A DNA stretch of 64,000 nucleotides from Laccaria trichodermophora (Eukaryota > Basidiomycota > Agaricomycetes > Agaricales > Hydnangiaceae). Where the stretch lies: contig JACTVC010000001.1 of NCBI GenBank assembly GCA_018417955.1, positions 3,906,001-3,970,000 on the forward strand, written 5' to 3'. Position numbers and translations under genes: made by a program. The number at the start of each line of letters is the position of its first letter. Within the stretch, counting starts at the first letter, position 1. Below are positions 55,059 to 64,000 of the stretch, one piece after another. The notes under the pieces are model-generated. The model was not told where the DNA came from. It saw nothing but the letters and a program-made list of their open reading frames with translations, and made no database searches.

Positions 55059-57552
55059 CTATTTGCGTTTACCCCCGCGCTTTGCCTTCGATCTAGTCAA
55101 GGGGATGGACGGACCAGGGGCATTGGTACGGGCGCTGCTCCTGGTTGGCTTGGCAGGGGTTGGTTTCACAGCGGTCCGGGCCCTCTTTGCGGGTGGGCCA
55201 TCTTTCATCTGGATGTCCTGACCCTCTGGATTGTCCGATGGGTCCAATACACGTTTTGGAACCTCTTCAACGCGTGCATTTTGGATCATTGAATTATTCG
55301 GGAGTGAATGATTCAACGCCAGAGTCTCCTTGTCTGCCAGCGTGGGGGTAGCCCCTTCAGGTGTCCTTTCTCCCGGATTGGTGGAACCGCATGCAGTCGT
55401 TCTTTCAACCAGCATGAGGTCAGGCATTTTCTCTGCGACCTTGGCAAAGACGGGCTCAATCGTCTTCGGAGAATCGTTCCCACCCGCGGGTGGTGACGGG
55501 TCTGCGACGTCCCTGTTCATTGCCACTGAGGGGGGGGTGTATAATGCAGCCCCAGCCAGTACACCATTGGTCTCAGCACTGAACCAACGTTGAAACACGC
55601 GGAATTGTGCAATAGCTTGCTCCTCGGACCAATCGACGCAGTCGAGGGGAAGATGAGCCGCAAACCTGTTCCACAAAGCCTTGTCAGCGGTGGCTAAACT
55701 GTGGGGTGCGGGGAGGGTCTGGACGGTGGTTGGGCCAATGGCGGGCGCTGGTAGGGTATAGGCCGTGGTTGTGGAGTGTGCTCCATCGGTTGTACATACC
55801 ACAGCGGTTCCAGCCGCCCGCGGGCCCTTCGTAGTAGTGGTTCCACCCACCCGCGGGCCTTTCATGCCCATCCCACCAGATCCCATGTCACGTCCGGCTG
55901 TACGGTCTAAGCTATTCGGAAGAGGGAGGTCATCATCAGAAAAGACCAAGTCATCCATCGCCAGAAGATCGAATTCTTCTCCGGAATCGTCGACCATCTC
56001 CGCGGACTTCTTTCCTTTTTTTCCCTTTCTGTTGACTTTACCCTTGCCCTTTTGTCCCTTGACCTTTTTTTTCAATGGATCATCAACTTCCTCGTCACTT
56101 CTGAGTTCCCCTTCATTCGATCTACGGACTTGTCGTTTCAAGTTCTCCTTTGCTCTGGATCTACGGGTCGGCTTTTGCGTATTCGTCCGGACGTCTGGAG
56201 CCTTTGCCGGGACACGTTCAGTACCCTGGATGACAAGCCGAAAGCGAAACACAGTCTGCCCGGCACGCTGTCGTTGAATCCAAAAGTTTAACAGCGTCTT
56301 CACCTTTTGAATGGCGAGGTGCGACGGCTCCGCATCAAGCGTCTGGTAATCCGGAAGGTATTCTTCATCTATGAACGTTGCCTGATCTTTCACAATATCG
56401 GCCCACGGGACCCGAGAGGTTCTTCCATCAGTGGCCAATGCTAAAAAGATATGGGCCGTTGTAGGACAGGATGGCAGGTAGTCTGACTCACAATAATGCA
56501 TTCCTACAAATGATCTTAATAGCTTTTTCAACCATCGGATCATTACCTCCCCCGTGACATCCGAAGGCCATGACTCTGGCTCTGGGAGTATTGGCTCACC
56601 ATTCTCCCGGGTGTCCAAATCCATTGGTGAGTTACGATGTCCCCCGACAAAAATATCATTCTCCGCGGCCTTGGCATTTCCATCATAGCATTGCTGAAGA
56701 TATTTTCCCCAGGAGAGGTCAGAAACAGAACCGTCGTCAATAACATCTCGATAGCTCCTGCCCATCCCGAGTTCAGCATTAAAGTCGAATTTGGAAGCGG
56801 ATAGTGTCCCGTCTTCATCGCGGCAACCCCAGAAAATGTAGACCCTCCCCCCAAGCTGCTTCCAGGCTTTTTCAGCAAAGGTCCGGCAGAACTTCATTGC
56901 GGATTTCACAGCCAGCCTGTTTGTAAAAGCATGAGCCGGGTGAGAAGGGTACGGACAAAGGCAGACCTCTGTTTCTCCTCTTCCGGAGGCCCTTGTAAAT
57001 TCCACTTTTTCGCCGTCTCTTTTAACTCTTCAATCTCATCCTCTGTCAGATTGCTCAAAACCAAATTCAGCCCGGCTTGGAAGCTACCAAACTTAATATC
57101 CCCATTTCCAGATAGCGTCCGTTGGGCCTCCTTAATTTCCATCTTCTTCTGCACCGATGCGACGGTCCGGAAGTTCCAGTTCATGCTCCGGATTTTTATT
57201 TCTTTAGGCTTTCGAATTCTGGACTTGACTCCGAACCATTGCTGGACGGCCTGTGGTATTCAATTAGCAGTCAAACGGGCCATCCGTTTCGGTCTATGCT
57301 TACCTTTCGGAGGTTAGCTGTATCTCCTTCTGCAGATTCCTTCCTCGCCTTGAATTTTTGTAGCACCTTTCCCATAATTGCAACCCGGGCTCCAGCAGAC
57401 TTCTTTGACCTATATTCCGGAAGATATTTTTCTAGGATCTCCGTCTGCCAGTCTTCCCAGATATGGGCTGGGGGTGCGACGTGTTCCACCGTTTTCGGGG
57501 GAGGTATTTCGTCCCCGGAGGGCACAGGGACATCTAGCGAGTTGTTGTTCAT
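55059..57552 (-). CDS. KDZ-element accessory protein (unknown, 796 aa)
   Basis: Exons 57304-57552, 56967-57250 and 55059-56916 join in frame; introns are 53 and 50 bp, the second with an unusual GTCTGC donor. Residues 1-180 are helical and Trp-rich (IWEDWQTEILEKYLPEYRSK, VQQWFGVKSRIRKPKE, SMNWNFRTVASVQKKMEIKE). The middle contains a compact domain (WKQLGGRVYIFWGCRDEDGT ... SWGKYLQQCYDG) and a helical region ending NFWIQRQRAGQTVFRF. Then come a very basic Lys/Arg stretch, acidic patches (EEFDLLAMDD), a Thr/Pro/Gly-rich segment, WSEEQAIAQFRVFQRWFSA, and a basic C-terminus RSKAKRGGKRK that could be a nuclear localisation signal. No catalytic motif is recognised. Confidence 0.7.
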
Positions 57553-57882
57553 TCTTTAGAAGCTCGTGAGATGGAGTTGTAAATGTATTCTTGAATTGTT
57601 TTTTTTTTCTTCGCTGAATTCGGCAGAGAAATGTTAGACTTCGGGATGCTAAACAAACAAAGGCCTGATTACCATATTTGACAAGTTTTCTGCCTTTTTT
57701 GGCAAGCCCACCAGAGATTGGCGAGCTAAAAATAGAATGCTCACTCTTTTCTGCTAGTCCGCATTATACTACCGTTGCCGGGCATGCTATCAGTGGTGAC
57801 AAAATCAGAGCCTTCACCTGACCCTATTTAATCTACTTGGGAGAAATGCAGCAAAGGAAGACTTATCCATTGATTGATAAAC
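57553..57882. promoter_or_regulatory. Divergent promoter region between the accessory gene and the transposase
   Basis: 330 bp separate the start codons of two divergent genes. It holds a T-rich stretch at about 57598-57612 and AT-rich DNA. No specific site is recognised. Confidence 0.35.
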
Positions 57883-60800
57883 ATGAGGTTCAACATGATG
57901 AACATGAGGTTCACCACGAGGCAAAACGTCTCCTTCAAAGTTCCACAACAACACCACGGATTAGAGATGAGTACCCGGAGAACAAAGGTCATAGGCTCTC
58001 TGAAACACACCCGTTATACTCAAGGTCCCCGTGGAAATGTCAAAGTGAAGACAGTTTTTCCAACAGACCCAACGTCCTCTCAATGCATTTCCACCCCATC
58101 TCAATCCCCCCAAAAAAACTCTGTTTCTTTACCCCAAGTTGACCGGGATGACTGCTCAATGGGAACAAATGAAGAAATTATGTTCATGAACGTGAACAAT
58201 CAGGAGATAAATGGTTCCAAGGTAGGTACCTTGACTTAGTCATGTCAACAGATTTTTTACAATTGACAGTCATCCAACGATTATTTACGTGAGTGGGGAA
58301 ATCGTCGCCGGTTGTATCTTGATGAATTACTTGAACGAGAGGCTCCGGCACCCTCTAATATCTGTGCTACGTGCGGGGTAAGGGAGGGAACGTGGAAATG
58401 CCAGGATTGTCTGGGAAATACATCCGAATGCACAGATTGCTGCAGAATCTCACATCGTCGACATCCGTTTCACAGGGTGAAAAGCTGGACTGGTTCATAT
58501 TTCTCATCATCTTGGTTATGGAAAGTGGGTATTGTCGTACACTTGGGACACAACGGCTCGCCTTGTCCGGGGATGAAATGGGATTCTTCGGATAATGAGG
58601 GGTTAGACCCAGATATTTATCTGGATCAGGGTGGATGTCCATTGGATTCCGCGGATATGGACCCGGATGACATTGACATTGACATCGATATCGAGGATCT
58701 CACGGATGCCGGGGAAAGTCTCCAGGATGACAATGAGATCCCCGATCCACCTGTATCTTATCTGAATGGACGTCGGGTGCTTACATTTGTTCATACAAAC
58801 GGAATTCATCAGCTACCTACGTCATTCTGCCATTGTGCGGGTGCACCCGCATTGGATATTCAATTGTTACGGATGGGATTCTTTCCCTCTACCTCCGCTC
58901 AACCGCAGACAGCTTTTACTTTCAGTGTCCTTGATGACTATCTCCTGGAAAACCTGGAATGCAAAACGTCCGCGACCCATTACTATTCCAAACTCCGGAG
59001 AATGACTTCCAAAGCATTTCCAAGGCAGGTTAAGGTATGTAGGAGCCACAATGAGATTTTTGGACTATGGACTCAAAAGGAAATGGCAGGACCGATATCG
59101 AGAGCTTATTCGGGCAAGTCGTCAATGGAGAAGTTTAAAAGAATACAAGTGGTTTGGATTCGGACATCAACATCGTCCTCCCGGAACAGGAGAGTTAGCA
59201 CTTTTCTGTGCAGCATGTCCGCAGCCGGGGGTTAATCTTCCAGAGAACTGGAAAGAGGATGCTGAGCAATGGGCGTATTCTCGGGGCTTTGTTCTGGATG
59301 GTAACTTTACCTGTAATCATAAATTGCAGCGACGGCCGGAAACGGATGTTTGGTTAAAGAATGGGGAGGGATACATGGTGGAAAAGCAAAGATACGGACA
59401 GCATTTGAGGGTCGCGAAAGAAGTCAAGGAGGTGAGCAATTAGCCATTTATTCCGGATCCTTTCGACCCGGCCGTTCTAGGCACCAACTTGTAATGAGCA
59501 TCATGCTGTCAATGACAAGGCCCATATTCACAAAGGTTGCGATTCCACGGGTCTGGGAGCTGCTGCGTGTCTGAGGCATGGCTGCTACTGCCCTGGTGGT
59601 GTTGTTGACTTTCAAAAAGGCGAAAGGTAGGTACTCCTGTCCTCTGCCGTCTTTTATGTCATTGAGAAAGTTTGCTAGACAGATGAACATGGATTACGCA
59701 CTTTGTGAGGCAATGAAGAACACCAACATGGAGGAAAGAATGAAGTGCATTGTGGTCTATGATGTGAACTGCCAGTACCATAAGAATTTTTTCAAACGGG
59801 TGGAGGACAGCCCGTTTCTCGAAGTTCACCCAGGCCTAATCATCATTCCCGGGATAGGCCTTTTCCACGTCCACGGGCATCAATTGATTTGTCTGGCTAG
59901 GTTTTCACCTACTTTTATTGAGGGGGCGGGTCAGGCTGATGGTGAAATTCTGGAGACCCTTTGGTCGACCCTTAATCACATTGGTCGAATCTCCCGAACA
60001 ATGACTCTCGCCCATCGGACCGAGGTCTTGGACTCCCACATGGGAGATAGCAACTGGAAGAAACTCGTGAACATGGGTCCGCCTTAAATATGTCTTCCAA
60101 AAGCGATGCTGATTGGTGTTAGTTTCTTCGCTATGCCACCGCTGGAAGAAGATTCAATCCGGACTCGCGGCCGCGGAAGCGGAGTTATTGAAACTTTCGG
60201 ACACTGCGAGCCCCGAACAACTTAAAGATTGGGATGGACTTGCTGAGGAAGCACAGAGACGCCGGGTGGCTGATGCCTCAGCAATGGATGTGTATGAAGC
60301 AGAAGCTCCGAAGGGTTTGTCTTCCTCTGTTACAACCTAATCTGTCTTGTATTAAAGGCCAGCATCAGTGCCTACGCAGAAGGACGTTCAAGCAGCGCTC
60401 ATGGGACAGGAATCCCCAGTGAACGCTTCCATGGGAGTAACATTGTGGGTTAGCACTGGGATCAAGATACAGGAAGCTCAGTAAGTTAATTGTCCCTCAT
60501 CAGGGACTTTAAGTTTATATTAGTAGATTGGCGTTAAGTCGGTTTATCCGGATGATGGGCAGGAAGCCAACACCCGAGGACAAGCTCGACCTGGCGAAGC
60601 GACGTCAGATGTTTCTCCGAAGAATTGATGCATTCGAGCGGGAAGCATACGAACTGTTTCCCGGAGTAGACTTCGTGAGTCAGACCATGGACATACCACC
60701 CGTGGAAGACGGATATGAACATGACGATGATTTGGAGATGCTGCTGGCCAATCCCCCTTCATCTGACAGGCAAATGGCTGAAAGCATGGAGGTCATACTC

Positions 60801-61526
60801 CCCTCGTCTTTTCCTGACCTTCTGGAGCAAATGGCGATTGCCCGTCAGCGGGAGATTCTTCTCCGGATTGCACAAGCCAATGATACACTGGCAGCCATCC
60901 GTTTGGAAATCGGACACAAATCATTCATCTATCGCAAAGAAATTAACAATCAGGAAAGTAAAAAGGGAAAGACCCGTTCCTATGACAAGGTAAATACTGC
61001 GGATAGAAACTTGGCACACCATCTCCGGGTCTATGCACACGCTCGATGGGCTTTGGCCCGCTTGGGTGCGTCGGCTGACATTCTCAACAAATATCGACCT
61101 ATAGAAAAGAAAGAAACCCATACGCTTCCCAATATTTCTCAGCCAAATGGTCGGGGCTTTAGAAACCAGAACATTCCCTGGTTCTGGGGCATGAATATTC
61201 ATGGAGATTCATTCGAAAGCTTTCACATGGAAGAATGTAGGAACTTTAGCCAGTCTTTGGATCTACGACTAACAGTAATTCCAGTGTATCGAGTGAATTA
61301 TATCCGGGCGAAGGCAAGGCGGGACAGGTGGCTGGAGGAATTCAAGCTCGTTCCGCGGGAAATGCGCTGGACGATGTTGTACTTCCAGCGTCGGGCTGAA
61401 ACGTGGGATGGCCTTGGATATGAAACGACTCCAGGGAAGCAGTGTTATGCTAGGAGACAAGCGGGCATGTGGCGGGCGTTCCAGATCCAGGCGCTTGCTG
61501 ACTTCCAACGTTCCGGGGCCATTTGA
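57883..61526 (+). CDS. KDZ transposase (CxC2 cysteine cluster, RNase H-fold DDE)
   Basis: Eight exons splice to exactly 1,100 codons: 57883-58221, 58270-59034, 59090-59431, 59481-59626, 59679-60076, 60123-60314, 60363-60480, 60527-61526; introns are 46-55 bp. Residues about 143-212 form the CxC2 cluster (CATCG..., CQDC, CTDC, HRRHPFHRV, LGHNGSPCP). Next come HQLPTSFCHC and FFPSTSAQPQTAFTF, a classic KDZ block. The catalytic core has Asp438 (VLDGNF), GCDSTGLGAAACLRHGCYCP, GERQMNMDY, Asp559 (VVYDVNCQYHKNFF), HVHGHQ, and Glu620/Glu623 (DGEILETLWSTLN). A long helical C-terminus follows. All three acidic positions and all reading frames are intact, so the enzyme could be active. It would cut and paste the element in the nucleus. 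Confidence 0.93.
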
Positions 61527-61540
61527 TTACGGGTTCTCCT

Positions 61541-62749
61541 TGCATGGCTACGGCCGCGGGCGTAAACGTGGGAGCGTATCATGTCCGTTCGGGTTGTTTG
61601 CTACTGTATTTCCACAGGGCTGATCTAAGAATTGATTGTATCTATCAGCAAAATATTTCTTGTCCTCCAAATATGTTGTTCACTGATGAGCAGTTGGACA
61701 ACGAAGAGCGTACGGTGCCTATGCAACAACTTCTTTATATGATGAGCTCAAGGTTTCGGGCCGCAAACAGAGCTTTGAGGGATGTAAAAACCGTGGACCA
61801 GGAAGAAGCATGGGTGAAAATGTTTCAACAAGAAGTGGTAAAGTGACCCTGTTTTTGTCCCTCATTTCCCCGTTAACGTTCTCAATTCAGGACGCAATTA
61901 CATATTTACTCGGATCGCATCGTGCCCGAGGGTATCACTACGACATTCCCACGTATCTTGCAGAATCCATCTCCGCGAGGGGCCCAGTTCATATGGACTT
62001 TGAATGCCCAGACACCAACCCTGATCGAATCGTGGACTGCTATTTGAGTGACTGGTGGAACGCAAAGGATATGGCGTCCATTGTGGATACATTTCCGAAA
62101 TGGAGTGATGTGCAGGAGGATGCACTTCTCATACATTCAAAGTTTGTAAGTTGACCGTTTTGCTGAAACCAGGCTGTCTATTGTTGACATTTCCGTTTAG
62201 CTGGAGCAAATCTATGAACACCGAGGGGAGGTTCCGATCTCCGTATCCAACTCCGCGGAGATAGAACAATTGGAAGCTCTCCGGGATGGCATCGCCCGCG
62301 GAGCGGCGACCTTGGATGTAGAAATCAACCGGCTCTCTGACAACATCAAGGAGCTGGACGAAAGAATGCAGGACGCCTCAGTGGATATTACTGCAATGGA
62401 GGCCGAATATCGGACTGAATATCAACGTCGCGTTCTTGATAACATCCGAGAACGTCATGAGAAAGAGGATAAGCTGAAGGAGAATACACAGGTGGCGGAG
62501 GATATGGCTCAAGCAATGCTTTCATCTGCCCGACCAAGACGGGCACTTCCACAAAGGCTACAGAGGAGGGGCAGGCCGCCCATTCGAGGTCTCCCAGAAT
62601 TTTCCCTCTCAGAGGGTGGGGACCCGGATACGTTGCACGGACCCGCCTCGGAGCAAGACATTCCGGCCAATCCATGTCAAGACAATTTGGACGTTATGAT
62701 GGTTACGGACGATGATTTTTCAAAAGCTGTTCGGGGTCTGTCCATGTAG
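61541..62749 (+). CDS. Coiled-coil protein directly downstream of the transposase
   Basis: Exons 61541-61837, 61891-62145 and 62201-62749 give 366 residues from the first in-frame ATG, only 14 bases after the transposase stop. Residues about 100-185 include GSHRARGYHYDIPTYLAESI and DCYLSDWWNAKDMASIVDTF, which look globular. The third exon is a long coiled coil (EIEQLEALRDGIARG, LSDNIKELDERMQ) followed by a basic R/P patch (RPRRALPQRLQRRGRPP) and an acidic end. No known family. The tight spacing suggests it could instead be a C-terminal part of the transposase transcript, made by an unseen splice or as a second cistron. It ends 15 bp from the convergent dioxygenase gene. Confidence 0.6.
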
Positions 62750-62764
62750 TATATATGTATATAT

Positions 62765-64000
62765 CTATATCAATGGTTTCCATTCACCCCCTTGTTCCAG
62801 ATGAATGATTCTTTCCATCTTTTCCGGGTCGTCTAGTTCCAACCAAGCCAGAAACAACTCATCCGACATCCAAGGATGCTGGTCATACCCCAGTTGACGG
62901 AGTACCCGTTCTCTCATGAAGAACGCCAAGCAGTATCGTTCCTCGGTTGAAGGCGATACTCCATGCCTAACGGACTTGGACAATACTGAGAGAAGAGTGC
63001 CCGGCTTGTATTGAAATCTAATCCCAATGCCTGAAGCTCGGCCCGAAGGTTTGGATCAATCGTCCGGCCAATGGTGGCCAGGAGATCGAACATTCCCATC
63101 GGACTTTGTCCATCTCTATGGAATGGTGATTCCCTCTGACTTATGACTGATAGTCCCGTAAATCCGCTGGCCCAATATCGAAGTATTCGACGTAGTCCGT
63201 CGACGTCCTGAATGGCATGGACGGGGGAAACGGGCTTTCCATCCGGATCTTTCTTCCCTTGATTGGCAGCCCGGATAAGCGAAGCCCGCATAATACAATA
63301 CTGCGCAGGATGGAGGACACTCATAACACCCCCCACTATCGCTTGAAAGTCCATAATGTCCCTGATAAATCTCATACCTCCACCAGAGTCGTCCTTCAAG
63401 GTGGAAGATGCTTGCAATGGTGTACCATCATACTGGGAGGCCATAAGCGAGGAATAACTATAAAATGTAGAAATATACCTCATGTCCGGCAGATCCCCAA
63501 AGTGGTGTAAGAGTTACGCTACCCGCGGGTATCTCTGATTCACCCGGGGTCCGAAAATAACCCGCGTCATTTCGCCATCCGCCTCCGCTTCGAGGAGGGT
63601 TAGCTTTCAAGTAGGGCCTAAGATGGGCCAATGCACATATAAGACGGTTCTGATGAATGAAAGGTAAGTTTCACAGCTGAATAACAAGGCGGTGGAGTTC
63701 ACCTGAACAGTTTCCGATATTGCCTCGGGCAAATACCAAGCCAGCGTAAAGCCGCGGACATCCAGAACTCTCAAGGGCCTTCCTTCCACAACCTCCCGTT
63801 CAGAGGGATATGCGGGTGGAAACTTCTTCATTAAGTCGGCCTCCAAAACTTCATTCATTCCTGGAGGAGACATCATCATTCCGTTGGATAAAAATGATAC
63901 TGACGAATACCTGTAGGTCGTGATCCCAACTCCTTAACGAACTCCTCGATATGCCAGTCCACTTGAATAGGCTTCGCCATCCATGCCTCCGTTATCACCG
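62765..64000 (-). pseudogene. TET/JBP 2-oxoglutarate/Fe(II) dioxygenase, partial, one frameshift
   Basis: The family oxidises 5-methylcytosine (TET) or thymine (JBP) in DNA. Minus-strand exons: 63911 to beyond the window edge, 63703-63860, 63479-63649, 62765-63432; introns 46-53 bp. Recognisable blocks are LRVLDVRGFTLAWYLPEAIS, GSVTLTPLWGSAGHE, IVGGVMSVLHPAQY, then SVISQRESPFHRDGQSP with the HxD metal ligands (His codon 63118-63120, Asp 63112-63114), FDLLATIG, then FQYKPGTLLSVLSKSVRHGV with the distal His (62963-62965), and EERYCLAFFMRERV supplying the Arg expected to bind 2-oxoglutarate. The frame shifts by one base at about 63011-63018, between ELQALGLDF and QYKPGTLL. No intron can explain it. 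The gene is either newly broken or affected by a sequence error; the N-terminus lies off the window. Confidence 0.85.

Larger units (their letters stand above)
51010..64000. mobile_element. KDZ-family DNA transposon with TET/JBP cargo (right end outside window)
   Basis: The region is defined by left subterminal repeats, a CxC2-type KDZ transposase (57883-61526), five accompanying genes packed with short intergenic gaps, and a TET/JBP dioxygenase gene at the right. Composition is CpG-rich throughout, unlike the flanking repeats. KDZ elements in fungi are known to be linked with TET/JBP genes. Terminal inverted repeats and target duplication could not be identified because the right end is not in the window. 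Confidence 0.75.

Noticed and set aside
55765..56277. 170-codon plus-strand frame
   Set aside because: Antisense shadow of the Lys/Arg-rich part of the accessory gene on the minus strand.
63011..63018. A short intron explaining the frame change in the TET/JBP gene
   Set aside because: No GT-AG pair around the shift removes only non-conserved sequence; the only candidate would delete the conserved FDLLATIG block.

Overview
The window looks like a repeat-rich stretch of an Agaricomycete (mushroom-forming basidiomycete) nuclear genome. The evidence is genes split by many 46-66 bp GT-AG introns, two fungal NLR (STAND NTPase) genes, a KDZ-family DNA transposon with the fungal CxC2 cysteine cluster, a fungal TET/JBP dioxygenase gene, and layered LTR and MITE insertions. 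I cannot name the species. There are no rRNA genes, CRISPR arrays or bacterial operons.

Layout. 1-5.4 kb: one copy of a segmental duplication (partner at 27.6-32.6 kb) carrying a frame-broken conserved fungal gene. 5.9-6.8 kb: a MITE. 7.5-15.1 kb: a non-autonomous LTR retrotransposon on the minus strand with 369 bp LTRs and target duplication ATGCT; a 3.9 kb near-perfect palindrome is inserted inside it. 15.8-19.3 kb: a second LTR element (319 bp LTRs, target duplication GTTAC). 19.3-20.9 kb: simple and tandem repeats and a SINE-like piece. 21.2-25.2 kb (minus): a NACHT-ankyrin NLR gene with an in-frame stop inside the repeats. 25.2-27.6 kb: nothing recognised. 27.6-32.9 kb: the second duplication copy, holding a MITE inside a MITE and ending in a chimeric ORF. 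33.2-34.9 kb (minus): a glutamine-synthetase-like gene with two frameshifts. 37.1-42.1 kb (plus): a complete NACHT-WD40 NLR gene with 15 WD repeats, most of them almost identical. 43.8-46.2 kb (minus): a decayed pogo-like transposase. 48.0-50.7 kb (plus): the 5' part of a third LTR element of the same clan. 51.0 kb to the right edge: a KDZ transposon with subterminal repeats, an apparently intact 1,099-residue transposase, four other unknown or partly recognisable genes, and a convergent TET/JBP 2-oxoglutarate/Fe(II) dioxygenase gene that runs off the window.

How the parts fit. The KDZ transposon appears to carry or flank a TET/JBP gene, whose family oxidises 5-methylcytosine. Independently, the two LTRs of the 7.5-15.1 kb element differ at 13 bases, and every difference is explained by decay of a CpG to TpG or CpA, as expected from cytosine methylation and deamination. 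The NLR genes are also visibly CpG-poor, unlike the CpG-rich KDZ element. The window therefore shows signs of CpG methylation acting on repeats and immune-type genes next to a mobile element that encodes a methylcytosine-modifying enzyme. The methylation link is inference; the sequence patterns are read directly.
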